The position numbers and the translations under genes were made by a program. This document shows, one piece after another, positions 18,993 to 27,069 of a stretch of 64,000 bases of DNA (positions within the stretch are counted from its first letter, which is position 1; each line of letters begins with the position of its first letter). The stretch covers positions 248,001 through 312,000 of the forward strand of contig NC_017075.1 of NCBI RefSeq assembly GCF_000284255.1, given 5' to 3'. The DNA comes from Rubrivivax gelatinosus IL144 (GTDB taxonomy: Bacteria > Pseudomonadota > Gammaproteobacteria > Burkholderiales > Burkholderiaceae_C). The notes below the pieces were generated by a model that was given only the letters and a program-made list of their open reading frames with translations, searched no databases and was not told where the DNA came from.

Positions 18993-20903
18993 TTATCGGC
19001 TGTGCGCGGTCAGATGCGCCAGCGGGCCGGCGGTGCTGATGCCGGGGCCGGCACGGCGCGCGCCCGGCGGCGGCGACTCCAGCGGCGCCTCGTCGAAGCC
19101 GACGATCTCCTCGCGCGGCAGTTCGGCCACGCGCTCGGCGCCGCGGCGCATCGCCACGCCGACGGCCAGGATGTCGATGACCAGCAGGTGCAGGATGCGG
19201 CTGATCATCGGCACGTGCGTCGACGGGTCCTCGAGGTGGTCGACGATGATCGCGACGTCGGCCTTCTTGGCCAGCGGCGACTGGCTGGCGGTGATCGCCA
19301 GCACCGGCGTGCCGCGCTCGTGGGCCTTGTCGGCGACCGCGAGCAGGTCCTCGACCTGGCCGCTGCTGCTGATGATGACGGCGACGTCGGTCGGCCGCAT
19401 CACGTTGGCCGTCAGCACCTGCAGCCGGTGTTCGGTGACCGCCATCGACGGCACGCCGAAACGCAGGAACTTCAGCTGCGCGTCGTCGGCGACGACGCCG
19501 TAGTGGCCGACGGCGAAGAACTCCACCCGATCGGCCGCGGTCAGCAGGTCGATCGCGCGGTCGATCGCGTCGCGGTTGAGCTGGTCGCGCACCTGCAGGA
19601 TCGCCGAGGCGGTGTTGCCCAGCACCTTGACGCCCAGCTCGAGCATCGTGTCCTCGCCTGTGACCTGGGTGTGCGAGACCGGGATCGTGCCGGTCAGGCT
19701 GGAGGCCAGGCGCAGCTTGAAGTCGGACAGGCCCTCGCAGCCCAGCGAGCGGCAGAAGCGGATGACCGTCGGCTGGCTGACCGCGGCGGCACGCGCGATC
19801 TCGGCGATCGGGTCCGACAGCGTCGGCCGCGGGTGGGCGAGCACGTGGTCGGCGACGCGGCGCTCGGCCGGCGAGAGCTTGTTGCGCACGCGTCGGATCA
19901 GGCCGAGCACGGCGGTGTCCTGCTGCGCGTCCATGCGCCGCAGCTGCTCGGCGAGGATCGCCGAGGCGCCGGCGAAGGTCGCGTTATCGGCGTTGACGAC
20001 GAAGGTCGGAATCGTGCGCACGTAGTCGCTGAAGCGGCCCTTGTCCTCGAAGCGGGCGCGAAACGGCGAGCGGTCGAAGTACTCGCCCAGGCGCGGCACG
20101 ATGGCGCCGCCGATGTAGATGCCGCCGAAGGCGCCCAGCGTCACCGCCAGGTTGCCGGCGGCGGTGCCGAGGATCGAGCAGAAGGCCTCGACGGCCTGCA
20201 GGCACAGCGCGTCGCCGCCGTCGATCGCGCGGCGCGTGATCTCGGTGGCCGGCAGCGGCTCGCCGCCGCGGCCCTCGGAGACCGCGCGGTAGATCAGCTC
20301 CAGGCCGGGGCCCGAGAGCAGGCGCTCGAACGAGACGTGCTCGTGCTGGCGTGCGGCGTAGCGCAGGATCGCGATCTCGCGCTCGTCGCGCGGCGCGAAG
20401 CTGGCGTGGCCGCCTTCGGTGCCGAGCGCGACGTAACCGTCGCCGGTCGGGATCAGCCCCGAGACGCCCAGGCCGGTGCCGGCGCCGATGACGCCGATGA
20501 CGCTGCGCTCGCGCGCCTCGCCGGGGCCGACCTGGCGGCGCTGGGCGTTGGACAGCCGCGGCAGCGCCATCGCCAGCGCGGTGAAGTCGTTGATGACGAC
20601 CAGGGTCTGCAGCCCCAGGCGTTCGCGCATCTGCTCGATCGAGAACTGCCAGTGGTAGTTCGTCATGCGCACCAGGTCGCCTTCGACCGGGTTGGCGATG
20701 GCGACGGCGGCGTGTTCGATCGTGTCGGCCAGCGAGGGCGGCAGCGAACCGAGGTAGGCACGCACCGCGGAATGGAAGTCCGGGTGCGCGGCGCAGGGGA
20801 TGGACGCGACGTGGCCGAAGGCACCGGGCGCGGCCTCGACCGCGAAGCGGGCGTAGTTGCCGCCGATGTCGGCGAGCAGGCGGGGATGTTCGAAAGGCGT
20901 CAT
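18993..20903 (-). CDS. Glucokinase / HexR (RpiR-family) regulator fusion
   Basis: A 636-residue fusion known from Burkholderia and relatives. Residues 1-330 are a bacterial glucokinase: NDFTALAMALP with the catalytic Asp, GTEGGHASFAP and HEHVSFERLLSGPGLELIYR are intact. Residues 336-410 form the RpiR helix-turn-helix (DPIAEIARAAAVSQPTVIRF), and residues 460-600 a SIS sugar-phosphate-binding domain (EFFAVGHYGVVADDAQLKFL). The first phosphate loop is altered: DIGGNYARF instead of DIGGTNARF, so kinase activity may be reduced. The ATG at 20903 gives MTPFEHPRLLADIGG. Divergent from a second, normal glucokinase. It is the only sugar-phosphate regulator in the window and probably governs the maltodextrin genes. 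Confidence 0.92.
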   Translation of the reverse strand: MTPFEHPRLLADIGGNYARFAVEAAPGAFGHVASIPCAAHPDFHSAVRAYLGSLPPSLADTIEHAAVAIANPVEGDLVRMTNYHWQFSIEQMRERLGLQTLVVINDFTALAMALPRLSNAQRRQVGPGEARERSVIGVIGAGTGLGVSGLIPTGDGYVALGTEGGHASFAPRDEREIAILRYAARQHEHVSFERLLSGPGLELIYRAVSEGRGGEPLPATEITRRAIDGGDALCLQAVEAFCSILGTAAGNLAVTLGAFGGIYIGGAIVPRLGEYFDRSPFRARFEDKGRFSDYVRTIPTFVVNADNATFAGASAILAEQLRRMDAQQDTAVLGLIRRVRNKLSPAERRVADHVLAHPRPTLSDPIAEIARAAAVSQPTVIRFCRSLGCEGLSDFKLRLASSLTGTIPVSHTQVTGEDTMLELGVKVLGNTASAILQVRDQLNRDAIDRAIDLLTAADRVEFFAVGHYGVVADDAQLKFLRFGVPSMAVTEHRLQVLTANVMRPTDVAVIISSSGQVEDLLAVADKAHERGTPVLAITASQSPLAKKADVAIIVDHLEDPSTHVPMISRILHLLVIDILAVGVAMRRGAERVAELPREEIVGFDEAPLESPPPGARRAGPGISTAGPLAHLTAHSR

Positions 20904-20951
20904 GGACGGGTTCCGAGCTTCGGGCGCCTGACGGTGCGCGCCGAGTGACGA

Positions 20952-20966
20952 TGTAGCCGGACTACT
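20952..20966. promoter_or_regulatory. Putative HexR-type operator A, upstream of the glk-hexR fusion
   Basis: TGTAGCCGGACTACT: GTAG-N5-CTAC palindrome fitting the pattern TGTA-N7-TACA except for the last base. It lies 48 bases upstream of the fusion gene's ATG, which fits autoregulation. It is one of four such sites seen only beside glucan and glucose genes. Confidence 0.6.
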
Positions 20967-21011
20967 GATCCCGTCAGATCCGTATCCTGGAAGGGCTGCA
21001 CCACGATGCGG

Positions 21012-21062
21012 CATGCCGGGCAGTGCTTCAAGGTGACCGAAGCAGTACCCATGCCCGGCATG
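21012..21062. other. Long imperfect stem-loop in the divergent glucokinase intergenic region
   Basis: CATGCCGGGCA (21012-21022) pairs perfectly with TGCCCGGCATG (21052-21062). Inside, TGCTTC (21024-21029) pairs with GAAGCA (21039-21044) across a 9-base loop, with an asymmetric bulge of 1 and 7 bases. It lies in the 382-base gap between the two glucokinase genes, which otherwise holds only operators A and B and no gene I would support. There is no U-tract. It may be a leader RNA structure or a protein site. Confidence 0.45.
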
Positions 21063-21119
21063 TCCGGATCAGGGGGAAGCCCTCAGTTGCCCAGGTGCAA
21101 CATTGGCTTGTCGCGTACT

Positions 21120-21134
21120 TGTAGTTTTGCTACC
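21120..21134. promoter_or_regulatory. Putative HexR-type operator B, upstream of glk
   Basis: TGTAGTTTTGCTACC: GTAG-N5-CTAC palindrome, matching TGTA-N7-TACA except for the final base. It lies in an AT-richer patch, likely the promoter of the second glucokinase gene, 151 bases before its start codon. Confidence 0.6.
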
Positions 21135-21285
21135 TTTTCGATGCTTTGCAAGGGTTTGCCGTGCATCGCAAAGGCGCCGATCCCGGCGCCCGGTTCGAGT
21201 CGAGGAGGGCTCCCGTGAACCATCACCCGATCGTCGCCAAGAGCGCCGGCCGGTCCTCCTCGTGCACGGCGGGGGAGGGATTGTC

Positions 21286-22308
21286 GTGAACCTCGGTGGC
21301 AGTGCCGTGCCGCGGCCCTGGCTGGTGGCCGACATCGGCGGTACGAACGCGCGTTTTGCGCTCGTCGACGGCGCCGGTGCGCCGCCGCGCGACATCCACC
21401 GCGTGCGCTGCGCCGACTACGCCGGCCCGGTCGAGGCCGCGCGGGCCTACTTGGCCGAGCGCCAGGCCGCCGCCGGCACCGGCTGGCAGGCGCCCGACTG
21501 GGCGGCGTTCGCCGTCGCCACCCCGGTCGGGCAGGACCGCATCGAGCTGACGAACAGCGCCTGGTCGTTCTCGCGCGCCGAGAGCGAGGCGGCGCTGGGT
21601 CTGGACGGCCTGCTGATGCTCAACGACTTCGAGGCCCTGGCGCTGTCGCTGCCGGGGCTGGCACCGCAGCAGCTGCGTGCCCACGGCGCGCTGCCGGCGG
21701 CGCGCGGCACGCTGGCCGTGCTCGGCCCGGGCACCGGGCTGGGCGTCGGCGGCCTGCTCGAGACGGCCCACGGCTGGCGCGCGATCGCCGGCGAAGGCGG
21801 CCACGCGACGCTCGCGGCAGGCGACGATTTCGAGGCCGAAGTCCTGCGCGTCGTGCGCGGCGAGTTCGAGCACGTGTCGGCCGAACGCCTGCTGTCGGGC
21901 ATCGGTCTGCCGACGCTGTACCGCGCCATCGCCCGCGTGCGCGGCGAGGCCGCGGCCGAACTGACGGCCGAGGAGATCGGCACGCGCGGCGCCGACGGCT
22001 CGGACGCGCTGTGCGCCGCGACGCTGGACAGCTTCTGCGCGATGCTCGGCGGCTTCGCCGGCAACGTCGCGCTGACCTTCGGCGCGCGCGGTGGCGTGTT
22101 CATCGGCGGCGGCATCGTGCCGCGTTTCGCCGACTTCTTCTTCGCCTCGCGTTTCCGTGAACGTTTCGAGGCCAAGGGGCGCTTTCGTGCCTACCTCGAA
22201 GCGGTACCGACGGCGCTGATCGTCGAGCCGTACGCCGCGCTGTACGGCGCCGCCGCCGCCATCGAGGCACGGCGCCGTCGCGCCACTTCACAAGGCCACG
22301 CCGCATGA
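21286..22308 (+). CDS. glk: Glucokinase
   Basis: A 340-residue ROK-independent bacterial glucokinase (Glk family). The phosphate loop is canonical, LVADIGGTNARFALV. The catalytic Asp is in LMLNDFEALALSLPG, the sugar-binding segment is AGEGGHATL, and GPGTGLGVGGL binds nucleotide. It phosphorylates the free glucose released from imported maltodextrins. Translation starts at GTG 21286 behind a strong GGGGAGGGATTGTC ribosome site; the longer in-frame TTG version adds Arg-rich sequence unlike the family. Divergent from the glk-hexR fusion and 176 bases before lamB. Having both a fused and a free glucokinase suggests division of labour. Confidence 0.93.
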   Translation: MNLGGSAVPRPWLVADIGGTNARFALVDGAGAPPRDIHRVRCADYAGPVEAARAYLAERQAAAGTGWQAPDWAAFAVATPVGQDRIELTNSAWSFSRAESEAALGLDGLLMLNDFEALALSLPGLAPQQLRAHGALPAARGTLAVLGPGTGLGVGGLLETAHGWRAIAGEGGHATLAAGDDFEAEVLRVVRGEFEHVSAERLLSGIGLPTLYRAIARVRGEAAAELTAEEIGTRGADGSDALCAATLDSFCAMLGGFAGNVALTFGARGGVFIGGGIVPRFADFFFASRFRERFEAKGRFRAYLEAVPTALIVEPYAALYGAAAAIEARRRRATSQGHAA

Positions 22309-22378
22309 GCACGCGCCGTGGCCAGCCGAGCGCCCGTCGGGCCGGGGGACCGCGAGACCCCGCGCATGACGGCACTGC

Positions 22379-22402
22379 CGCGACCGCCGGACGACGGTCG
22401 CG
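22379..22402. other. Hairpin between glk and lamB
   Basis: CGCGACCG (22379-22386) pairs perfectly with CGGTCGCG (22395-22402) across an 8-base loop. It has no U-tract. It could attenuate readthrough from glk into lamB or protect an mRNA end. Confidence 0.35.
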
Positions 22403-22484
22403 ATTCGGGCCGGGGCTTGCACGACGGGCGCCCGCCGAATTTCCCCGTCCCATTCACCACTAGACCACGAACGAGGAGTTAACG

Positions 22485-23696
22485 ATGTCTCGCCTTCACA
22501 CCCGACTTCTTCCACTGGCGGCGGCCGCTGCGGCCGCGCTGTTCAGCACCGGCGCGAGCGCGCTGGAGTTCCATGGCTACATCCGCAGCGGCTCCGGCGT
22601 CACCAGCGGTGGCGGCGACCAGACCTGCTTCTCGCTCCCGGGCGCCTACACCAAGTACCGTCTCGGCAACGAGTGCGAAACCTACGGTGAAGCCCAGCTC
22701 GACCAGAACCTCTACGACGGCAAGGACGGCGTCAAGTTCGACTACCACCTGATGTTCGCGTACAGCAAGGCGTACTCGACGCAGCAGGACTACGAGAGCC
22801 TGAAGAACGACGGCGCCGACTGGGCGCTGCGCCAGAACTGGATCGGCGTGAAGGGCCTGCCGATGCTCAATGGCGCCAGCGTCTGGGCGGGCAAGCGCTA
22901 CTACAAGCGCGAAGACGTCCACATGTCGGACTTCTACTACCACGACACCTCGGGCTACGGCGCGGGTATCGAGGACGTGCAGGCCGGCCCGGGCAAGTTC
23001 TCGTACGCGCTGATGCGCAACACCGACACCGACCGTGGCATGACCCGCCACGACTTCCGCTACGAAGGCATCAGCCTGGGCGGGGCCGGCACGCTGGACT
23101 TCGCGATCGAGCTGAACCGTGCCGACTCGACCAATGGCGCGACCGCGGAGAACGGCTCGTTCCTGCAGGTCGAGCACATGATCCCGATGTTCGGCGGCTT
23201 CAACAAGCTGGCCGTGCAGTACGGCAAGGGCTCGGCGAGCAACCTGGTGCTCGGCTATCCGTCCTACACCGCCGACAACGACAACAAGACCTGGCGCATC
23301 CTGGACTGGGGCGTGGTCGAGTTCTCGCCGTCGTTCAGCGGCATGTACGAGATCATGCACCAGGACACGAAGGACAACTATTCGTGGACCTCGATCGGCG
23401 TGCGCCCGGTCTGGCACCTCACCGACTACTTCAAGCTGCAGGCTGAACTCGGCTACGACCGCGTGAAGCCCGACAACCTGAAGACGATGAACCTGACGAA
23501 GTTCACGATCGCCCCGACGCTGGTCGCCGGCCGTGGCTTCTGGGCGCGTCCGGAACTGCGCCTGTACGTCACGCACGCGAAGTGGAACGACGCCGCGCGT
23601 GACCAGTGGGGTGGTGTGGCTGGTGGCAGCACGGGCCGCTTCGGCTCGGACACCAACGGCACGACCTACGGCTTCCAGATCGAAGCCTGGTGGTGA
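22485..23696 (+). CDS. lamB: LamB-type maltoporin
   Basis: A 403-residue outer-membrane porin. The signal peptide (about 26 residues, ending STGASA) is followed by LEFHGYIRSGSGVTSGGGDQ, the start of mature maltoporins. The greasy-slide family segments YYKREDVHMSDFYYHDTSGY and ALRQNWIGVKGLP are present, and the chain ends in FQIEAWW with the aromatic C-terminus needed for BAM insertion. It admits maltodextrins to the periplasm. An AACGAGGAGT ribosome site precedes ATG 22485. It is transcribed toward the mal operon and shares a terminator region with it. No TGTA-type operator lies directly upstream, so it may depend on the glk promoter or on one I could not see. Confidence 0.95.
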   Translation: MSRLHTRLLPLAAAAAAALFSTGASALEFHGYIRSGSGVTSGGGDQTCFSLPGAYTKYRLGNECETYGEAQLDQNLYDGKDGVKFDYHLMFAYSKAYSTQQDYESLKNDGADWALRQNWIGVKGLPMLNGASVWAGKRYYKREDVHMSDFYYHDTSGYGAGIEDVQAGPGKFSYALMRNTDTDRGMTRHDFRYEGISLGGAGTLDFAIELNRADSTNGATAENGSFLQVEHMIPMFGGFNKLAVQYGKGSASNLVLGYPSYTADNDNKTWRILDWGVVEFSPSFSGMYEIMHQDTKDNYSWTSIGVRPVWHLTDYFKLQAELGYDRVKPDNLKTMNLTKFTIAPTLVAGRGFWARPELRLYVTHAKWNDAARDQWGGVAGGSTGRFGSDTNGTTYGFQIEAWW

Positions 23697-23756
23697 TCGG
23701 CTGACGGGGTGCCGGGCGACCGGCACCCTGTTCGCGACTCGTCCCTTTACGACAAA

Positions 23757-23781
23757 GGCGCTCCTCGGAGCGCCTTTTTTT
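23757..23781 (+). terminator. Rho-independent terminator after lamB
   Basis: GGCGCTC (23757-23763), loop CTCG, GAGCGCC (23768-23774), then seven Ts. It ends lamB transcription, 61 bases past its stop. AAA precedes the stem, so on the minus strand it could also weakly end the mal operon. Confidence 0.92.
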
Positions 23782-23817
23782 GCGTCGTGCCCGGCTGGAG
23801 GCCGGGCGGCGTTCAAC

Positions 23818-24294
23818 TCACTTGCGTGCCTTCAGCGCCTCTTCGAGCGTGAAGTACGCGGTGCAGTCGCCGGCGTTGATGAACACCTGGCGACCCTGCG
23901 GCAGCATCCAGGTCGAGTCCTTGGTGCAGTCCTTGTTGTCGCCCTTGTGGATGATGTAGTTGATCTTGCCGTTGCGGAACTCGTTGGCCTTGACCTGCCA
24001 GTACATGCCGAAGCCGTCCTGGCCGGTGGGCTTCATCGGGTTGCCCCAGCTGATGCCCATGATCGGCATGTCGGCCTTGTCGCGCGGGCCGACGACCTTG
24101 CCGTCCTGCACCTTCTCGAACGATTCCCAGAAGTGCACGCCCCAGCCGGCGTAGCTGCCGTCCGGACGGTAGTAGTGCAGCGAGATCGTGTCGGCGGGCA
24201 CCTCGGCGACCTTGACCGCGTCCTGCGCGGCGGCCGGGCCGGCCGAGAGCAGGGCCGCGGTACCGAGCGCGGCGATCCAGGCGAGTCGTTTCAT
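23818..24294 (-). CDS. Secreted free-standing CBM41 (pullulanase-associated) domain protein
   Basis: A 158-residue protein with a Sec signal (MKRLAWIAALGTAALLSAGP, cut near AAAQD). The mature part is a single starch-binding domain resembling the CBM41/PUD modules at the front of pullulanases. SLHYYRPDGSYAGWGVHFW aligns with [19 protein letters not shown] of the pullulanase encoded nearby, and INYIIHKGDNKDC matches its FIIHGRP strand. The aromatic residues that stack on sugars are kept. Two Cys (in NKDCTKD and AGDCTAYF) could form a disulfide. No catalytic domain is attached. It is last in the malK-E-F-G-amylase operon, so a role in holding or presenting alpha-glucan in the periplasm is likely but unproven. 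Confidence 0.82.
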   Translation of the reverse strand: MKRLAWIAALGTAALLSAGPAAAQDAVKVAEVPADTISLHYYRPDGSYAGWGVHFWESFEKVQDGKVVGPRDKADMPIMGISWGNPMKPTGQDGFGMYWQVKANEFRNGKINYIIHKGDNKDCTKDSTWMLPQGRQVFINAGDCTAYFTLEEALKARK

Positions 24295-24347
24295 CTTTGC
24301 TCCTTCGGTGGGGTTCGAACGGGCCGCCCACCCGCGGCCTCCTTGGT

Positions 24348-26036
24348 TCACTTCAGCGCTTCGAGCAGCACGACGCCGCGCGGGTCGGCGTCCAGCGTCA
24401 CCTTGCCGCCGGCCACCGTCGCGCTGCCGCCGCCGTAGGCGTCGTGCACGCGCGTGCCGTCGGCGAAGACGTCGGCGACGCTGATCGTCACCGTGCCGCG
24501 GGCGCCGACGGCCGCGACGATGCGGTCTTCCGGCAGCACGCGGGCGAAGGTGTAGGGCTGGGCGGCGATCTGCCAGTGCTTGCCGCGTGCGACGGCCACG
24601 TGGCGGGCGCGGAACTGGCCCAGCTTGCGCCAGTGCGCCAGCGCCGCGCTGTCCAGGCTGGCCCAGTTCATGTCCGAGCGCGTCGACTGCTGCGGGTCGC
24701 CGTAGGCCGCCGGGCCGTCGGGGCGCGCGCTCTCGTCGCCGTAATAGATCTGCACGCCGCCGGGCGCCAGCATCAGCGCCGTCGCGCCGTCGAGGATCGC
24801 CTTGCGGTCGAAGAGCTTGGTGTCGTGCGATGAGATGTACGACAGCACGTTGTGCGTCGCCGGCGCGGCCAGCGTGCGCGCGTACTCGGCGTAGACCTTG
24901 TCGAGCTCGGCTCCCTTGGCCTCGGCGCGGCGCTGGAAGTCGAAGTTGATCATGTTGTCGAAGCCGATGTCGTAGTGGCGCGTGCGCTCGATGCCCTGAC
25001 CCCAGTTCTCGCCGGTCATCCAGAACGGCGCGTCGTCGATCGCGGCCTTCGGGTTGGCGGCCTTCCACTCGGCCAGCGCCTTCGTCGACGCGTCCTTCAG
25101 CGCCGTCCACGACGGGTACTCGACGTGCTTGACGGTGTCGGCGCGGAAGCCGTCGATGCCGTAGTCGCGCACCCAGCGCGACAGCCAGGCGACGAGATAG
25201 CCGCGCACCGTCGTGTTCGGCAGTTCCACCGCCTCGGTGTCGGCCTTCTTCTTCAGGAACGGCGGCAGGCCGACCGGCTTGTCGGACTCGGTCTTGAAGT
25301 CGGGCAGGAAGGCGAGCTGCTTGGTCAGGTCGTCGCTGCCGCCTTCGGTGTAGCCGCGCAGGCCGGAGCGGATCCAGTCCGGCCCCCACCACTGCAGCCA
25401 GGCGGGGTCGTTGTAGTCGATCCACGAGTGGTAGTCGCGCAGCGTCGCCGCCTCGTAGCCCTTCCAGAGCATGCCGCGCTTCTTGTCGGTCTCGGGCTCG
25501 GTGACGTACTCCGACAGGCTCTGGATGTCGCCGTAGCCCGGGTGGTTCATCACGACGTCGAACAGGATGCGGATGCCCTGGGCGTGCGCGGTGGCCACCA
25601 GCTCGCGCAGCTCGGCCGGCGTGCCCATGTTGGCGTCGAGCTTGGTGTAGTCGAGCGCGAAGTAGCCGTGGTAGCCGTAGTGCTTGAACTCCTTGCTGCC
25701 GCCGACCACCCAGCCGTGGATCTGCTCGTAGGGCGCGGTGATCCAGATCGCGTTGACGCCGAGCTCGCGGAACCAGCCTTCGCGCAGCTTGGCCGTCAGC
25801 CCGGCGAGGTCGCCGCCGTGGAAGCTGCCGATGTCGTCCTGCGGCTTGGCCTCGCGCTTGCGGCCGTAGCTGCCGTCGTTGGCCGGGTTGCCGTTGGCGA
25901 AGCGGTCGGTGACGACGAAGTAGACGATCGGGTTGTCGGCGAAGCGCCCCGGGCGCGCGACGGGCTCGTCGGCGGCCGCGGCCGAGCCGAGGGCGAGGGC
26001 GGCCGCGAGCGCGGCGACGGTACGGCGGAACATCAT
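24348..26036 (-). CDS. Periplasmic GH13 alpha-amylase
   Basis: A 562-residue secreted glycosidase with a Sec signal (MMFRRTVAALAAALALGSAA). The GH13 motifs are present in order: DVVMNH (region I), GFRADTVKH with the nucleophile Asp (II), WMTGENWGQG with the acid/base Glu (III), and ISSHD with the transition-state Asp (IV). The architecture and NPIVYFVVTDRFANGNPAND opening recall MalS-like and cyclomaltodextrinase-like amylases. It probably trims long maltodextrins in the periplasm before MalE binds them. Either of two adjacent ATGs (26036, 26033) may start it. It sits between malG and the CBM41 gene in the mal operon. Confidence 0.93.
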   Translation of the reverse strand: MMFRRTVAALAAALALGSAAAADEPVARPGRFADNPIVYFVVTDRFANGNPANDGSYGRKREAKPQDDIGSFHGGDLAGLTAKLREGWFRELGVNAIWITAPYEQIHGWVVGGSKEFKHYGYHGYFALDYTKLDANMGTPAELRELVATAHAQGIRILFDVVMNHPGYGDIQSLSEYVTEPETDKKRGMLWKGYEAATLRDYHSWIDYNDPAWLQWWGPDWIRSGLRGYTEGGSDDLTKQLAFLPDFKTESDKPVGLPPFLKKKADTEAVELPNTTVRGYLVAWLSRWVRDYGIDGFRADTVKHVEYPSWTALKDASTKALAEWKAANPKAAIDDAPFWMTGENWGQGIERTRHYDIGFDNMINFDFQRRAEAKGAELDKVYAEYARTLAAPATHNVLSYISSHDTKLFDRKAILDGATALMLAPGGVQIYYGDESARPDGPAAYGDPQQSTRSDMNWASLDSAALAHWRKLGQFRARHVAVARGKHWQIAAQPYTFARVLPEDRIVAAVGARGTVTISVADVFADGTRVHDAYGGGSATVAGGKVTLDADPRGVVLLEALK

Positions 26037-26133
26037 GCGTGTCGCTCCGGAGGGCAGCCGGAGCTGCGGGTGCGGCGCCCATGTGGCGCCATCAAGCGGC
26101 CGCCGCGGAGCCGGCTCTGCCGGGCCGCTGGCG

Positions 26134-26175
26134 GCGCCCCCCTGGGGGGGAGCGCCGAAGGCGCTACGGGGGGGG
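26134..26175. repeat. G/C-run double hairpin in malG-amylase gap
   Basis: CCCCCC-T-GGGGGG (26137-26149) is followed by the stem AGCGCC-GAA-GGCGCT (26151-26165) and a run of G. Similar C-run/G-run intergenic hairpins are widespread in this group of Burkholderiales (from memory). It may lower readthrough from the transporter genes into the amylase or stabilise the malG mRNA end. Confidence 0.5.
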
Positions 26176-27066
26176 TCATCCTTTGACGCCACCGGCGGTG
26201 AGGCCGGAGACGATCCATTTCTGGGCGAACAGGAAGACGAGCGTGATCGGCAGGCCCGACAGCACCGCCGCGGCGGCGAAGTCGCCCCAGAGGTAGCGCT
26301 GCTCGTAGAGGAAGTACTTGGAGCCGACGGCCAGCGTCAGGTTGTGTTCCTGGCGCAGCAGGATCGACGCCACCGGGTACTCGATGACCGCGCCGATGAA
26401 GGCCAGCACGAAGACCACCATCAGGATCGGCACCGCCATCGGCAGCAGCACGTAGCGAAAGGCCTGCCAGTGCGTCGCGCCGTCGACCTTGGCGCATTCC
26501 TCGATCTCGACGGGGATCGTGTCGAAGTAGCCGCGGATGGTCCAGACGTGCATCGCGCAGCCGCCCAGGTAGGCGACGATCAGCCCGGCGTGGGTCTCGA
26601 TGCCCAGCCAGGGCACGTAGCTGCCGATGGCCTCGAAGATCGCGTAGATGGCCACCAGCGCCAGCACCGCCGGGAACATCTGCAAGAGCAGCATCGAGTT
26701 CAGGATCTGCGTCTTGAAGCGGAACTTCAGCCGCGCGAAGGCGTAGGCGGCGGTCGTCGAGATCGCGACGATCAGGAAGGCCGAGATGCCGGCGATCTTC
26801 ACCGAGTTCCACAGCCAGCGCAGCACCGGGAAGGGCGGCTGCACCAGGCTGCCGTCGGCGGCCTCGTAGGGGATGCCGAGAGCCAGCTTCCAGTGCTCGA
26901 AGCTGATCGTCTCGGGGATCAGCGAGCCGGTGGCGAAGTTGCCCGGGCGCAGCGAGATCGAGACGATGGCCAGCAGCGGGAACACCGTCACGCAGATCAG
27001 CGCGATCAGGAACAGGTGCGCGCCGAGCAGGCGCCAGCGTTGCGACTTGCCGGTGACGATGGCCAT
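26176..27066 (-). CDS. malG: Maltose/maltodextrin ABC transporter permease MalG
   Basis: A 296-residue inner-membrane permease with six helices, the MalG length. It opens with a membrane anchor ([20 protein letters not shown]) and [17 protein letters not shown] as in MalG. The EAA loop that contacts MalK is [20 protein letters not shown], and the C-terminus ends [14 protein letters not shown]. It pairs with MalF to form the translocation path. The ATG comes three bases after the malF stop, so the two are coupled. Confidence 0.96.
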   Translation of the reverse strand: MAIVTGKSQRWRLLGAHLFLIALICVTVFPLLAIVSISLRPGNFATGSLIPETISFEHWKLALGIPYEAADGSLVQPPFPVLRWLWNSVKIAGISAFLIVAISTTAAYAFARLKFRFKTQILNSMLLLQMFPAVLALVAIYAIFEAIGSYVPWLGIETHAGLIVAYLGGCAMHVWTIRGYFDTIPVEIEECAKVDGATHWQAFRYVLLPMAVPILMVVFVLAFIGAVIEYPVASILLRQEHNLTLAVGSKYFLYEQRYLWGDFAAAAVLSGLPITLVFLFAQKWIVSGLTAGGVKG

Positions 27067-27069
27067 GGC

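Noticed and set aside
18983..18999. GCCGATAA on the minus strand before metH as a sigma-28 -10 box
   Set aside because: No TAAAG-like element lies 15 bases upstream; it overlaps the stop of the fusion gene.
21006..21218. 70-codon frame in the divergent glucokinase gap
   Set aside because: Overlaps the long stem-loop and operator B, with no ribosome site or family resemblance.
22305..22463. Frame starting ATGA at the glk stop, 52 codons plus stop
   Set aside because: Arg/Pro/Gly-rich without domain features, and it covers a stable hairpin; a chance open frame in GC-rich DNA.
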